Source of the DNA: Streptomonospora sp. PA3
GTDB lineage: Bacteria > Actinomycetota > Actinomycetes > Streptosporangiales > Streptosporangiaceae
Direction: 5' to 3'
Assembly (NCBI RefSeq): GCF_009728995.1
Contig: NZ_VTZW01000019.1
Coordinates: 248,001-312,000 of the forward strand
Length of the DNA: 64,000 nucleotides
The notes under the pieces are model-generated. The model was not told the DNA's origin and made no database searches. It saw only the letters and a list, made by a program, of their open reading frames with translations. The position numbers and the translations under genes are program-made. Shown here piece after piece: positions 1-9,078 of the stretch. The number at the start of each line of letters is the position of its first letter. Position 1 is the stretch's first letter.

Positions 1-40
1 AGCCGATCACCGCCACCCGCAGGGGGTCGGGAGAGGTCAT
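1..40 (-). CDS. 5' end of an unknown gene (partial)
   Basis: An ATG at position 40 on the minus strand opens a frame that reads MTSPDPLRVAVIG and runs off the left edge. The RVAVIG stretch looks like the first beta strand of a Rossmann nucleotide-binding fold, so a dehydrogenase or flavoprotein is possible. Thirteen residues cannot settle the function. It lies downstream of dxs on the same strand, about 180 bases away. Confidence 0.4.
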   Translation of the reverse strand, partial: MTSPDPLRVAVIG

Positions 41-166
41 AGCCCCATTCTGGCCCATCACCGTCCGCGGGGACATGCGAAGCCGCTCCGGCGCCGCGGC
101 GGGCCGCTCCACCGGGCCCGGCCCGGTCGGTGCGCGGGCCGGAATCAGGGGTGGGCGGCGGGGCGG

Positions 167-183
167 GCGGCGCCGGGCGCCGC
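167..183. terminator. GC-rich inverted repeat after dxs
   Basis: Two 8-base arms (167-174 and 176-183) are perfect complements around a single base, about 35 bases after the dxs stop. There is no T tract. It may act as a weak terminator, but its short arms in GC-rich DNA make chance plausible. Confidence 0.25.
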
Positions 184-217
184 AGTCGAGGGGTGGCTGC
201 GGGCGCCCCGGCGGGCC

Positions 218-2149
218 TCACTTGCTCGCGGGCTCCTCGTCGGCGGCCTGCTGGCGGTCGGCCTGGCGCGAGACGGTCTCGGTGAGTTTGCGGGCCAGGC
301 TCTGGGGGGTCAGGCCCAGCTCGGCGAGGATGTCGTCGCGCTTGGCGTGATGCAGGAACTCCTGCTCGATGCCGAAGGTGCGCACCGGGACGTCCAGGTC
401 GGCGTCGCGCAGCGCGCGGGCCACGGCGTCGCCGACGGCGCCCACGCGGCCGTTGTCCTCGACCACCGCGACCACCCGGTGGCGGCCGGCCGCCTCGATG
501 AGCGCCGGGTCCAGCGGCTTGACCCAGCGGGGGTCGACCACGGTGACGCCGATGCCGTGGTCGGCCATGCGGTCGGCGACCTCGCAGCAGGTCTGGGCCA
601 TCGGGCCCACGGCAACCAGCAGCAGGTCAGCGGAGTCGCCGCCGCGAGGGGGCCGGCGCAGCACGTCCATGCTCCCCAGGCGGCCGACGGCCTCGGTCTC
701 GGGCGCCACGGTGCCCGTGGGGTAGCGCACGACGGTGGGCGCGTCGTCGACGGCCACCGCCTCGCGCAGCTGCTCGCGCAGGCGGGGGGCGTCGCGCGGC
801 ACGGCCAGCCGCAGCCCGGGCACCACCTGCAGGATGGACAGGTCCCACATGCCGTGGTGGCTGGCGCCGTCGGGCCCGGTCACTCCGGAGCGGTCCAGGC
901 AGAAGGTGACGCCCTGGCGGTGCAGGGCGGCGTCCATCAGGACCTGGTCGAAGCAGCGGTTGAGGAACGTGGCGTAGACGGCCACCACGGGGTGCAGCCC
1001 GCCCATCGCCAGACCGGTGGCCGAGGTGGCGGCGTGCTGCTCGGCGATGCCGACGTCGAAGCAGCGGTCGGGGTAGGCCTCGGCGAAGGGCGCCAGTCCC
1101 GTGGGGTGCAGCATGGCGGCGGTGATGCCGACGATGTCGGACCGCTCGGCACCCAGGGCGAGCATCTCCTCGCTGAAGACCTTGGTCCACTTCTGCGGCG
1201 CGGGCGCGGCCTGCTCCCCCGGCGTGCTCGGCGCCGGCTTGGCCGCGCCGATGGCGTGGAACTGGTCCTCCTCGTGGTTCTCGGCCGGGGCGTGGCCCTT
1301 GCCCTTCTGGGTCAGGCAGTGCACGATCACCGGGCCGCCGAAGCCGCGGGCGCGGCGCAGCGCCTTCTCGACGGCCTGCTCGTCGTGGCCGTCGATGGGG
1401 CCGAGGTACTTCAGGCCGAGGTCCTCGAACATCATCTGCGGCTGGATGGCGTCCTTGAGGCCCTTCTTCAGCCCGTGCAGGGCCTCATACAGCGGCTGGC
1501 CCACCACGGGCGCCCGGTTCAGCGCGGTCTTGGCGAGGTCGAGGGCCTGCTCGTAGCCCTGGGTCATGCGCAGCGAGGCGAGGTGGTCGGCCAGCCCGCC
1601 CATGGTCGGCGAGTAGGAGCGGCCGTTGTCGTTGACCACGATCACCACGCGGCGGTCGGGCCCGGCGGCGATGTTGTTCAGCGCCTCCCAGGCCATGCCG
1701 CCGGTCAGGGCGCCGTCGCCGACCACGGCGACGACGCTGCGGTCGGAGCGGCGCTGGATCACGTTGGCCTTGGCCAGGCCGTCGGCGTAGGACAGCACCG
1801 TGGAGGCGTGGGAGTTCTCGATGAAGTCGTGCGGGGACTCGGCCCGGGAGGGGTAGCCCGACAGCCCGCCCTGGTTGCGCAGCTTGGAGAAGTCCTGGCG
1901 GCCGGTGAGGAGCTTGTGCACGTAGGACTGGTGGCCGGTGTCGAAGAGGATCGGGTCGCGCGGGGAGTCGAAGACCCGGTGCAGCGCCAGGGTGAGCTCG
2001 ACTACGCCGAGATTGGGACCGAGGTGGCCTCCGGTGCGGGTGACCTCGGCGACGAGGAACTCCCGGATCTCCGCGGCCAGCTGCGGCAGCCTCTCAGCCG
2101 GGAGCCGCTTGAGGTCCTCCGGATTGCGCAGCGAGTCGAGTAGCGTCAA
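218..2149 (-). CDS. dxs: 1-deoxy-D-xylulose-5-phosphate synthase
   Basis: Dxs condenses pyruvate with glyceraldehyde 3-phosphate using thiamine diphosphate, the first step of the MEP isoprenoid pathway (cytoplasm). The 643 residues match the usual length. Visible motifs are [10 protein letters not shown] near the N-terminus, the ThDP signature [16 protein letters not shown], and [10 protein letters not shown] in the transketolase pyrimidine-binding domain, followed by a C-terminal transketolase domain. The start codon is TTG (positions 2149-2147). It gives the N-terminus [18 protein letters not shown], which fits the family, and no better ATG lies nearby. The final 20 residues are polar and Gln/Ala-rich. 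It stands apart from the next gene (mug) by about 110 bases and probably has its own promoter. The identification is secure; the exact start is likely. Confidence 0.96.
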   Translation of the reverse strand: MTLLDSLRNPEDLKRLPAERLPQLAAEIREFLVAEVTRTGGHLGPNLGVVELTLALHRVFDSPRDPILFDTGHQSYVHKLLTGRQDFSKLRNQGGLSGYPSRAESPHDFIENSHASTVLSYADGLAKANVIQRRSDRSVVAVVGDGALTGGMAWEALNNIAAGPDRRVVIVVNDNGRSYSPTMGGLADHLASLRMTQGYEQALDLAKTALNRAPVVGQPLYEALHGLKKGLKDAIQPQMMFEDLGLKYLGPIDGHDEQAVEKALRRARGFGGPVIVHCLTQKGKGHAPAENHEEDQFHAIGAAKPAPSTPGEQAAPAPQKWTKVFSEEMLALGAERSDIVGITAAMLHPTGLAPFAEAYPDRCFDVGIAEQHAATSATGLAMGGLHPVVAVYATFLNRCFDQVLMDAALHRQGVTFCLDRSGVTGPDGASHHGMWDLSILQVVPGLRLAVPRDAPRLREQLREAVAVDDAPTVVRYPTGTVAPETEAVGRLGSMDVLRRPPRGGDSADLLLVAVGPMAQTCCEVADRMADHGIGVTVVDPRWVKPLDPALIEAAGRHRVVAVVEDNGRVGAVGDAVARALRDADLDVPVRTFGIEQEFLHHAKRDDILAELGLTPQSLARKLTETVSRQADRQQAADEEPASK

Positions 2150-2260
2150 CGTCTCGTCAGTCCCCTCGTCCGGCGTGTCCGGCGCAGAGCTCCTCCTCCG
2201 CGGCCCGCACGCCCCATCCTGCTCGGTTGCCCTGAGTCTATGAGCCGCCTGAACCGGCTG

Positions 2261-2902
2261 TTAACCGGATCCTTCCGGCCCGCCCCGCACGGCGTCGCGC
2301 AAGCGGCCCAGTTCGGCGGCGATGCCCTCGGTGCTCCAATGGGCGTTGAGGCCGCTGGGGTTGGGCAGCACCCACACCGGCGTGTCGGCGATGGGCTGCT
2401 CGCGCGGGCCGATGCGGGCGGCGGGATCGCCGAACGCCTGGCGGAAGGCGGTCACCCCCAGCACGGCCAGCGCGCGGGGGCGGTAGCTGCGCAGCGCGCG
2501 CACCAGAGCGGCGGCGCCCTCGCGCAGTTCGGCGGCGCTCAATTCGTCGGCGCGCGCGGTCGACCTGGCGGCCAGGTTGGTGATCCCCAGGCCCCATTGC
2601 GGCAGCAGGTGCTGCTCGGCGGGGCGCAGCCGCCGCGGAGTGAGTCCCGCCAGGTGCAGCGCCGGCCAGAACCGGTTGCCGGGGCGGGCGAAGTGGTGTC
2701 CGCTCCAGCCGGAGTAGAGGCCGGGGTTGATGCCGCAGAAGAGGATGTCCAGGCCGGGCGCGAGGACGTCGGGGATGGTGGCGCCGTATGCGGCGGCGAG
2801 CTCGTCCTTGCCGGGCCGCCGGACCGGCCGGCGGCCCGATCCGGCGCCGTCGCCGCCGGCGGCGGGTTCCTCGGCTGCCGCGGGTCTGCGTGTGGCGCTC
2901 AT
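2261..2902 (-). CDS. mug: Mismatch-specific uracil/thymine-DNA glycosylase (Mug/TDG type)
   Basis: This protein is predicted to remove uracil or modified pyrimidines from G:U or G:T mispairs in base-excision repair. In its 213 residues, after a low-complexity N-terminus of about 45 residues, it carries the active-site block FCGINPGLYSGWSGHHFA with PGNRFWPAL following. It also has the second signature NPSGLNAHWS near the C-terminus. Both are diagnostic of the Mug branch of the uracil-DNA glycosylase superfamily. The TauE/SafE gene ends 13 bases upstream on the same strand, so the two may be co-transcribed without a functional link. The family call is firm; substrate preference is not visible. 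Confidence 0.9.
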   Translation of the reverse strand: MSATRRPAAAEEPAAGGDGAGSGRRPVRRPGKDELAAAYGATIPDVLAPGLDILFCGINPGLYSGWSGHHFARPGNRFWPALHLAGLTPRRLRPAEQHLLPQWGLGITNLAARSTARADELSAAELREGAAALVRALRSYRPRALAVLGVTAFRQAFGDPAARIGPREQPIADTPVWVLPNPSGLNAHWSTEGIAAELGRLRDAVRGGPEGSG

Positions 2903-2914
2903 CGCCCCCGCAGC

Positions 2915-3637
2915 TTACCCGAGCGCCGCCTGCACCAGCAGGACGGCGCCGGAGACGGTGACCACGGCCAGCAGGGCGGCGCGCATCCGGCCCGCGTCGA
3001 CGATGCGGCACAGCGGGCGCCCGGCCGCGAACCCGGCCGCCACGAAGGGCAGCAGCCACAGTCCGTGCACGACCTCGGCCGTCTGGAGCTCGCCGCCGGC
3101 CGCCAGCAGACCCAGCGACATCACGACGCCGATGAGGAAGTAGGCGGCGAGCGTGCCGCGGATGCGCCCGGCCTCCTCGTGCTGGTAGAGCAGCGCGATG
3201 GGCGGGCCGCCGATGGAGGTCGCGGTGCCCGTGACCCCCGAGATCAGCCCGGCGACCAGCAGCGATCCGCGGTGGATGCGCACCCGCACCGCGCGCACGG
3301 TCAGCGCGACGGCCAGCAGCACCATCGCGCCCACGGCCCCCGCCAGCACCTCGGGGTCCAGGACTGCGACGACCCACACCCCCGCCAGGGTGCCGGGCAG
3401 GCGCCCCGCCAGCGCCCAGACCAGGCCGCGCCAGTCGATGCTGCGCCACTCCACCGCGAGGACGAACACCGGCAGCACGGCGGTGGCGACCAGCATCGTG
3501 CCCGGCATCAGCCCCGGATCCAGCAGCGCCACGACCGGGGCCGCGACCAGCCCCAGTCCCAGGCCGACGCTGCTCTGCACCACGGCGCCCAGCAGGACGG
3601 CGGTGCCGGCGGCGGCGAGGAACAGGAGTTCGGGCAT
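2915..3637 (-). CDS. TauE/SafE family membrane exporter
   Basis: A 240-residue polytopic membrane protein with about eight hydrophobic helices. The N-terminal half holds GAVVQSSVGLGLGLVAAPV and the second half holds SGVTGTATSIGGPPIALLYQ, the paired glycine-rich repeats typical of the TauE/SafE (formerly DUF81) family. Members export sulfite, sulfoacetate or other small organosulfur anions. The substrate here cannot be read from sequence. The ATG at 3637 lacks a clear ribosome site. The mug gene follows after 13 bases. Confidence 0.85.
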   Translation of the reverse strand: MPELLFLAAAGTAVLLGAVVQSSVGLGLGLVAAPVVALLDPGLMPGTMLVATAVLPVFVLAVEWRSIDWRGLVWALAGRLPGTLAGVWVVAVLDPEVLAGAVGAMVLLAVALTVRAVRVRIHRGSLLVAGLISGVTGTATSIGGPPIALLYQHEEAGRIRGTLAAYFLIGVVMSLGLLAAGGELQTAEVVHGLWLLPFVAAGFAAGRPLCRIVDAGRMRAALLAVVTVSGAVLLVQAALG

Positions 3638-3696
3638 AGGAGGCCGACGCTATACCCCGGATGCTCCGGTCGGGATCGAGGGGTGGGGTCATCGGG

Positions 3697-3852
3697 CCCT
3701 CCCGTCACCCCCCGCCACCCCAACGGTGGCGCTCCGCGCCGCCCATCCCCTCCCGTCACCCCCCGCCACCCCAACAGTGGCGCTCCGCGCCGCCCATCCC
3801 CTCCCGTCACCCCCCGCCACCCCAACAGTGGCGCTCCGCGCCACGTATCCCT
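3697..3852. repeat. 51-bp tandem repeat, three copies
   Basis: Three near-identical units start at about 3700, 3751 and 3802, an exact 51-base period. Each contains TCCCGTCACCCCCCGCCACC followed by a GTGGCGCTCCGCGCC block. The first two copies differ by one base in the CAAC(G/A)GTGG segment. A degenerate fourth copy lies at about 4099-4128. Because 51 is a multiple of three, long reading frames cross the array, but they are low-complexity and unlike any protein. Confidence 0.85.
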
Positions 3853-4153
3853 TCAGAGCCGGCTTGCCGCCGAGCGGCGGTGCACCTTCGCGTCAACGGC
3901 CCGCCACCGGTGGCACGGCTCCGGCCGACGAGTTCTGCGTGCGCTCGGCGGCAAGCTGTGTTCACGCTTCGCGAGGCGCACCCATTGCCGCAGCCTCGAT
4001 GGTGGCCGCCCCGGGTGGTACCCGGAGGGTTCCTGGCGAGCGGCGCCCCCGCCGTTCTTGAACACGGCCTAACGGCGGCGCTCCGCGCCACGCCCCTTCT
4101 CCCCGTCACCCCCCACCGCCCCAACGGCGACCCGGACCTGCCGCGCACAGGAG
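3853..4153. other. Non-coding stretch
   Basis: No convincing gene is visible between the tandem repeat and the terminator hairpin at 4154. Apart from the degenerate repeat copy at about 4099-4128 the sequence has no recognisable feature. It separates two unrelated minus-strand genes. Confidence 0.5.
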
Positions 4154-4187
4154 GGCGCCCCCAGAGGGGAGGGGCTCTGGGGGCGCC
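4154..4187 (-). terminator. Terminator hairpin of the xylose-type ABC operon
   Basis: A perfect 13-bp stem (4154-4166 with 4175-4187) with an 8-base G-rich loop. It lies about 90 bases after the stop of the permease gene. It has no clear T tract, as is common for actinomycete terminators. Confidence 0.65.
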
Positions 4188-4277
4188 GTGGCGGCCGCGC
4201 CGCGCCGGGGGTGGGGAGTGGGGCGGGCGGCCGCCCGGGGGCGTGCGCCGGGAGTGTGCGCACGCGGGGTCTGCCGG

Positions 4278-5543
4278 TCAGCCTCCTCGGGCGTGGACGC
4301 GGCGGCTGCGGCGGGACATCGCGTCCAGGGTCACCGCGATCAGCAGCACCAGAGCCGTGATCATGAACCGCACCGGGGTACCCATCTGCAGCAGGTACAG
4401 GCCCGAGGTGATGGCGCCCAGGACCAGGCCGCCCAGCAGGGCGGAGTAGGCGTTGCCGCGCCCGCCGAAGAGGCTGGTGCCGCCGATGACCGCGGCGGCG
4501 ATGGCCATCATCAGCTCCTCGCCGGCGCCGGTGTCCAGGCTGGCCGAGAAGGACCGCGAGACCAGCAGGATGCCGCCCATCGCCGAGAGCATCGACGCCA
4601 GCCCGAACACCGAGATCCGGATCAGGTCGACGTTGATGCCGGCGCGGCGGGCCGCCTCGGCGCCGCCGCCGACGGCGAAGACCATCCGCCCGTAGCGCGT
4701 CTTGCGCAGCATCAGGTCGAAGGCCACCACGAACCCGACGAAGATCAGGAATGCCAGCGGGACGCCCTTGTACTGGTTGAGCACGTAGACGGAGCCGAAG
4801 ACGGGCACGGCCAGCGCGAGGCTGCGCACCGCGATCTCCAGCGGCGACATGGCGACGAGCCCGGCCGCGGCCCGGCGCCGCTCGCCGACGAGGGTGAAGG
4901 CCACGAACACGCCGACGGCCACGACCGCGATTCCCCAGCCGAAGGAGGGCACGAAGTAGGTGTGGGTGAGCGCGGCGATGGCGCCGGTGTCGCTGATGTT
5001 GACTGTGCCGTCGCTGCCCAGCAACTGCAGTTGCACGCCCTGCCAGCCCAGCAGGCCGGCCAGGGTCACCACGAACGCCGGTACGCCGATCTTGGCGAAG
5101 ATCGTGCCGTGCAGGATGCCGATCACCAGCCCGGCGCCGGCGGCCGCCGCGATCGCCCCCCACTCGGGGATCCCGACCCGCACCGCCAATACGGCGAGCA
5201 CGGCGGAGGCGGCTCCGGCCACCGAGCCGATGGACAGGTCGATCTCGCCCAGCAGCAGCACCATGATCACGCCGGTGGTCATCAGACCCACGGCGGCGAC
5301 CTGCACGGTGAGGTTGGAGAGGTTCTGCGGCGAGAGGAACCGCTCGTGCAGCAGTTGGAAGACGACGCAGATGAGGATGAGGCCGACGATCACCGGCAGC
5401 GGGCCGAGTTCGCCCCCGCGGATGCGGCGCCGCAGCGTGGCCAGAATCCCCGCCGGAGTGGTTCGGGTGACGATCAGCCGGGGGTCCTGCGCCACGGGCG
5501 CGTCATTGGCGGTGTCGTTGGAGACGGGTGTCTGCTGTGCCAT
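4278..5543 (-). CDS. Sugar ABC transporter permease (XylH-like)
   Basis: The integral membrane subunit of a pentose/hexose ABC importer of the ribose/xylose class. After about 55 polar residues there are roughly ten hydrophobic helices, including GVIMVLLLGEIDLSIGSVAG and GINVDLIRISVFGLASMLSA, both characteristic of the RbsC/XylH family (BPD_transp_2). The ATG at 5543 is chosen because GGAGG lies 7 bases upstream and the ATPase stop overlaps it as TGATG, implying translational coupling. A GTG one codon earlier is the alternative. It is the last gene of the operon, followed by a strong hairpin. The sugar is inferred from the binding protein, not from this subunit. Confidence 0.9.
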   Translation of the reverse strand: MAQQTPVSNDTANDAPVAQDPRLIVTRTTPAGILATLRRRIRGGELGPLPVIVGLILICVVFQLLHERFLSPQNLSNLTVQVAAVGLMTTGVIMVLLLGEIDLSIGSVAGAASAVLAVLAVRVGIPEWGAIAAAAGAGLVIGILHGTIFAKIGVPAFVVTLAGLLGWQGVQLQLLGSDGTVNISDTGAIAALTHTYFVPSFGWGIAVVAVGVFVAFTLVGERRRAAAGLVAMSPLEIAVRSLALAVPVFGSVYVLNQYKGVPLAFLIFVGFVVAFDLMLRKTRYGRMVFAVGGGAEAARRAGINVDLIRISVFGLASMLSAMGGILLVSRSFSASLDTGAGEELMMAIAAAVIGGTSLFGGRGNAYSALLGGLVLGAITSGLYLLQMGTPVRFMITALVLLIAVTLDAMSRRSRRVHARGG

Positions 5544-6328
5544 CACGCTTCCTCCGTCCGGGTCGCCGGGGTGCGCTCGGACCGCCGGGAGACCGGGTTG
5601 TCGGACGCGCCGGTGATGGCCGCCACGATCTGCTCGTAGCTGGTCTCCTCGACGTTGAAGTCGCCGGCGTTGCGCCCCAGGCGCAGGACCGCCGCCCGGT
5701 CGGCGACCGCGCGGACGTCGGCCATGTTGTGGCTGATGAGGATCACGCCGAGGCCGCGGTCGCGCAGGCGCTCGATCAGATCGAGCACCTGGGCGGTCTG
5801 GGCCACGCCCAGCGCCGCGGTCGGCTCGTCCAGCAGGACCACCTTGGGCTCGCCCAGCAGCGAGCGGGCGATCGCGATGATCTGGCGCTGGCCGCCGGAG
5901 AGCGAGGCGACCGGGACCCGCAGGCTGGGCATCTTCACCGAGAGGGAGTCGAGGAGCTTCAGCGCCCGCCGCTCCATCTCCACCTCGTCCAGCGCCCCGA
6001 AGGCGGTCTTCTCGACGCCGAGGAACAGGTTCGCCACGATGTCCAGGTTGTCGCAGAGCGCGAGGTCCTGGTAGATCGTGGCGATCCCCAGGCGCTGGGC
6101 GTCGGCGGGCCGGTTGATGGAGACCTGCTGCCCCTCGAAGAGGACGTCGCCGCTATCGGCGGGGTTGACGCCGGCGATCACCTTGACGAGCGTCGACTTG
6201 CCCGCGCCGTTGTCGCCGAGCAGGGCCACGACCTCGCCGGCGCTGACCGTGAGATCGACCTGGTTGAGCGCCTGTACGGCGCCGAAGTTCTTGGATATCC
6301 CGGACAGTTCCAGGACTGGTGTGCTCAA
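5543..6328 (-). CDS. Sugar ABC transporter ATP-binding protein (XylG-like, single domain)
   Basis: The cytoplasmic ATPase of the sugar importer, 261 residues. The Walker A motif is GDNGAGKST near residue 40, the signature is LSGGQRQIIAIARSL and Walker B is VVLLDEPTAAL. It is one ABC domain, not the fused double domain (about 500 residues) of classical XylG/RbsA, as in many actinobacterial and FrcA-type transporters. It would work as a dimer. Its stop overlaps the permease start by one base. The binding-protein gene lies 114 bases upstream, separated by a strong hairpin. Confidence 0.92.
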   Translation of the reverse strand: MSTPVLELSGISKNFGAVQALNQVDLTVSAGEVVALLGDNGAGKSTLVKVIAGVNPADSGDVLFEGQQVSINRPADAQRLGIATIYQDLALCDNLDIVANLFLGVEKTAFGALDEVEMERRALKLLDSLSVKMPSLRVPVASLSGGQRQIIAIARSLLGEPKVVLLDEPTAALGVAQTAQVLDLIERLRDRGLGVILISHNMADVRAVADRAAVLRLGRNAGDFNVEETSYEQIVAAITGASDNPVSRRSERTPATRTEEA

Positions 6329-6388
6329 TGTCGCGTCCTTTAGGCTGCGCCCATGACGGGAGTGGCGTGCTCTGGGTCGTCCCGTTCG

Positions 6389-6424
6389 AGGTCGGGCGCC
6401 GGTTAGCGGACCGGCGCCCGACCT
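6389..6424 (-). terminator. Intra-operon hairpin between binding protein and ATPase
   Basis: A perfect 15-bp stem (6389-6403 with 6410-6424) with a 6-base loop, starting 19 bases after the binding-protein stop. In sugar ABC operons such a structure usually stabilises the first cistron or partly terminates, giving an excess of binding protein over the membrane parts. That role is inferred. Confidence 0.65.
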
Positions 6425-6442
6425 GTGCGTGCGGGGACCGCG

Positions 6443-7573
6443 CTACCCCTTGTCGATGTTCTTGCAGAAGTCGGTGTCGGAGTACCGGTCGGTGCAGATC
6501 TCCTCGACGCTGTAGAAGCCGTCGGAGATCACGGTGTCCTCGATGTCGTCGACGGTCACCGGCTCCGGCTCGATGAGCACGGACTTGACCTGCTTGCCGT
6601 CGCCGTCCTCGACCTTGGTCACGCCGAAGTCGCCGCCCTGGTACTTCTTGCCGGTGGCCGCGGCAACGGCCATCTCCGCGGCGACCTGCGCCTCGTCGCG
6701 GATGGCCTTGTAGACGGTCATGTGCTGCTCGCCGGTGATGATGCGGTGGATGCCGGCGATCTCGGCGTCCTGGCCGGTGATGGGCGGCAGGTCGTCGACG
6801 CCGGCGCTCTTCAGCGCCGCGACCACACCGGCGGCCATGCCGTCGTTGGCGACGTAGACGCCGTCGATGTTGTCGGCACCGACGGAGGTGATGGCCTGCT
6901 CCATCTCCGTCTGCGCCTCCTGGGGGTTCCACTCGGGAGTGTCGTACTCCGCGGCGATCTTGACCTGCCCGTCGAGGACGTCGTGGGCGCCCTGCTTGAA
7001 CATGGCGGCGTTGGGGTCGGTCGGCGAACCGTTGATCATCACGATCTGGGCGTCCTTGCCGGCGCCCTCCTCGTCGAGCGCCTGCAGCAGCGACTGGGCC
7101 TGCACCTCGCCGACGCGGTGGTTGTCGAAGGACACGTAGTAGTCCACGCCGCCCTGGGCCAGCCGGTCGTAGGCGATGACAGGCACGCCCTGGCTCTTGG
7201 CGTTCTTGACGATGCCCGCCGCGGCCTCGGCGTCGACGGCGTCGAGCACGAGCACGTCCACGCCGGAGGTCAGCATGGCCTCAGCCTGAGACTGCTGCTT
7301 GGAGGTCTCCTGGTCGGCGTTCTGGTAGAGCAGCTCGCACTTCTGGCAGAGCTCCTTCAGCGATTCCGTGAAGTACGGCTTATCGTACTCCTCGTACCGG
7401 GCCGTCTTGGTCTCCGGCAGCAGCAGTCCGACCTTGAAGCCCTCTTCGACGCTCGCTGTGCCGCCTTCGTCTGAGGCACCGGTGGTGGTGGCGCCGCATC
7501 CGGTAGCGAGCAGGGACAGTGCCGCTGCCGCCCCGACCGCGGCGCGGAACATGAATCCGCTTCGCTTGTTCAA
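6443..7573 (-). CDS. Sugar-binding lipoprotein (XylF-like)
   Basis: The extracellular solute-binding protein of the importer. From the chosen start the protein has 376 residues. A short lysine/arginine N-region, a hydrophobic core and LLATGCG at the lipidation cysteine make a lipoprotein signal. Then comes a periplasmic-binding-protein type 1 fold with DVLVLDAVDAEAAAGIV, VIAYDRLA, DGVYVANDGMA and ITGQDAEIAGI, close to xylose-binding XylF/ChvE proteins. A conserved LCQKC cysteine pair is present. The TTG at 7573 is preferred because GAGGAGG sits 9 bases upstream. The in-frame ATG at 7606 would place that ribosome site inside the gene. Xylose is the likeliest ligand but arabinose or galactose cannot be excluded. 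Confidence 0.9.
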   Translation of the reverse strand: MNKRSGFMFRAAVGAAAALSLLATGCGATTTGASDEGGTASVEEGFKVGLLLPETKTARYEEYDKPYFTESLKELCQKCELLYQNADQETSKQQSQAEAMLTSGVDVLVLDAVDAEAAAGIVKNAKSQGVPVIAYDRLAQGGVDYYVSFDNHRVGEVQAQSLLQALDEEGAGKDAQIVMINGSPTDPNAAMFKQGAHDVLDGQVKIAAEYDTPEWNPQEAQTEMEQAITSVGADNIDGVYVANDGMAAGVVAALKSAGVDDLPPITGQDAEIAGIHRIITGEQHMTVYKAIRDEAQVAAEMAVAAATGKKYQGGDFGVTKVEDGDGKQVKSVLIEPEPVTVDDIEDTVISDGFYSVEEICTDRYSDTDFCKNIDKG

Positions 7574-7606
7574 CGGGGTTGACCTCCTCTTGCGGTCCCC
7601 GAGCAT

Positions 7607-7866
7607 GAGTGCATGGGGGACATCCGACGCGAACCTGTGCGTCGGATCACTCGGTGGACCAATGCGGTGAAGTCAAACTTCTTCGCCCGTTGACGTCAAG
7701 CCTTGAACACATAACTGAAATGTCACGAGCTCTTCATTCAATCAGTGAACACAGCAAAACCGCAGGTCAGAGCCAGTATGCCCGTTATGTGAAGCTCTGT
7801 GAACCTTCGGAGGCTTTTACCCTTTCGCAGGTCGCCGGACGGCCGATCTCCGCTGGTCACACCCGC
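7607..7866. promoter_or_regulatory. Promoter/operator region between the ROK gene and the sugar operon
   Basis: This 260-base gap is clearly AT-richer than its surroundings. It holds the 10-base perfect palindrome TTGACGTCAA at 7690-7699. A separated inverted repeat is formed by CACATAAC at 7708-7715 and GTTATGTG at 7784-7791. It lies directly upstream of the binding-protein gene and downstream of the ROK gene on the same strand. The ROK protein is the natural candidate to bind here. No experimental motif is known to me for this protein. Confidence 0.5.
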
Positions 7867-9039
7867 TCAGACCTCGCTCGCCGCCGCGGTCGCCGCCAGC
7901 AGCAGCGCGCCCCGCAGGGCCGCCTCGTCGCCGAGGCCGCCGCGGACGATCTCCATCTGCCCCAGCGCGCTGCCCAGCGTGCCCAACTCCAAGGAGCGGC
8001 GCACCGGCTCCAGCAGCGCCTCGCCGGCCTCGATCAGCTCCCCGCCCAGCACCACCATCTCCGGGTTGAAGGTGTTGGCAAGGATGCCCAGGCCGCGCCC
8101 CAGCGCGGTGCCCGCCTCGGCCACCACCCGGCGGCAGCCCGGATCGCCCTCCTCGGCGGCCGCCACCAGCTCCGGCACGCTCGCGGGAGCGCGCTCGCCC
8201 TGGTGCGGCAGCATCCCCACCAGGTAGGGGGCGCCGAGCACCGTCTCCAGGCAGCCGCGGTTGCCGCAGCGGCACACCTGGCCGCGCTCGTCCAGGCCGA
8301 TGTGCCCGATCTCGCCGGCGGTGCCGCCGGCGCCTCGGAACAGGGTGCCGTCCACGACGATCCCGGCCCCCACGCCCTCGCCGATCCGCACGTAGATGAC
8401 GTGCTCGCGTTCGGCGGCGGCACCGTCGCGGATCTCGGCCAGAGCGCACAGGTTGGCGTCGTTCTCCGCCTGCACCGCCACGCCCAGCCGCGACGTCAGC
8501 GCCTGGGCCGGGCGGAAGCCGGCCCAGCGCGGCATGCCGGTGATGGCCCCGATCTCACCGGTACGCAGGTCCACGGGCCCCGGCACGGCGGCGGTGACCG
8601 CGGCGATCGTGCCGTGGTCGACGCGCAGGCGCGTCAGCAGGGTCTCGACCAGCCACACCGCGCGCCGGACGGCGCGCTCGGGCTCGGCGGCCACGTCGTA
8701 GGCGATGCCCTCGCGCGCCAGCACCGCGCCCTGGCTGTCACCCAGCGCCGCGGTGATGCGGCCGGGGGTGAAGTCCAGGGCCACCACCGCGCCGGGCGGG
8801 CGGATCAGCGTGACCGCGCGGGCGCGCCGCCCGTTGGAGGAGGTCTCGCGCACCGAGACCGTGCCCGCGGCGCGCAGATTGCGTACGATGTTGGAGACGC
8901 TGGCGGGCGAGAGCCCGGTACCGCGGGCGATCTCCGCCTGTGTCAGCGTTCCGCCGCTGCGCAGGGCGTCGACGACGCGCTGCTGGTTGGCCCGCCGCAG
9001 CGCCGCCTGTGAGCCGGGTGTCACCTCGACGTCGGTCAC
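7867..9039 (-). CDS. ROK family transcriptional regulator
   Basis: A sugar-responsive repressor of 390 residues. Residues 15-75 form a winged helix-turn-helix with LTQAEIARGTGLSPASVSNI. Residues 85-385 form the ROK sugar-kinase-like domain. The zinc motif is seen as GHIGLDERGQVCRCGNRGC, and VDLRTGEIGAITGMP resembles other NagC/XylR-type ROK proteins. It precedes the XylF/G/H-type genes on the same strand, so control of xylose or a related sugar is likely. The ATG at 9039 is separated by only 39 bases from the divergent kinase gene, so both must share a small promoter region. Confidence 0.92.
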   Translation of the reverse strand: MTDVEVTPGSQAALRRANQQRVVDALRSGGTLTQAEIARGTGLSPASVSNIVRNLRAAGTVSVRETSSNGRRARAVTLIRPPGAVVALDFTPGRITAALGDSQGAVLAREGIAYDVAAEPERAVRRAVWLVETLLTRLRVDHGTIAAVTAAVPGPVDLRTGEIGAITGMPRWAGFRPAQALTSRLGVAVQAENDANLCALAEIRDGAAAEREHVIYVRIGEGVGAGIVVDGTLFRGAGGTAGEIGHIGLDERGQVCRCGNRGCLETVLGAPYLVGMLPHQGERAPASVPELVAAAEEGDPGCRRVVAEAGTALGRGLGILANTFNPEMVVLGGELIEAGEALLEPVRRSLELGTLGSALGQMEIVRGGLGDEAALRGALLLAATAAASEV

Positions 9040-9078
9040 GGGGGTCCCTTTCCTCGGTGCTGAAGGCAGGCGCCGCTG

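Noticed and set aside
347-2143. Long plus-strand reading frame opposite dxs
   Set aside because: It is antisense to a well-conserved gene. Its product is Gly/Ala/Val/His-rich with no family resemblance, as expected from GC-rich codon bias on the opposite strand. The same holds for many other long frames opposite real genes.
3697-3852. CRISPR array
   Set aside because: The three 51-base units are repeated throughout, without unique spacers, and there are no cas genes.
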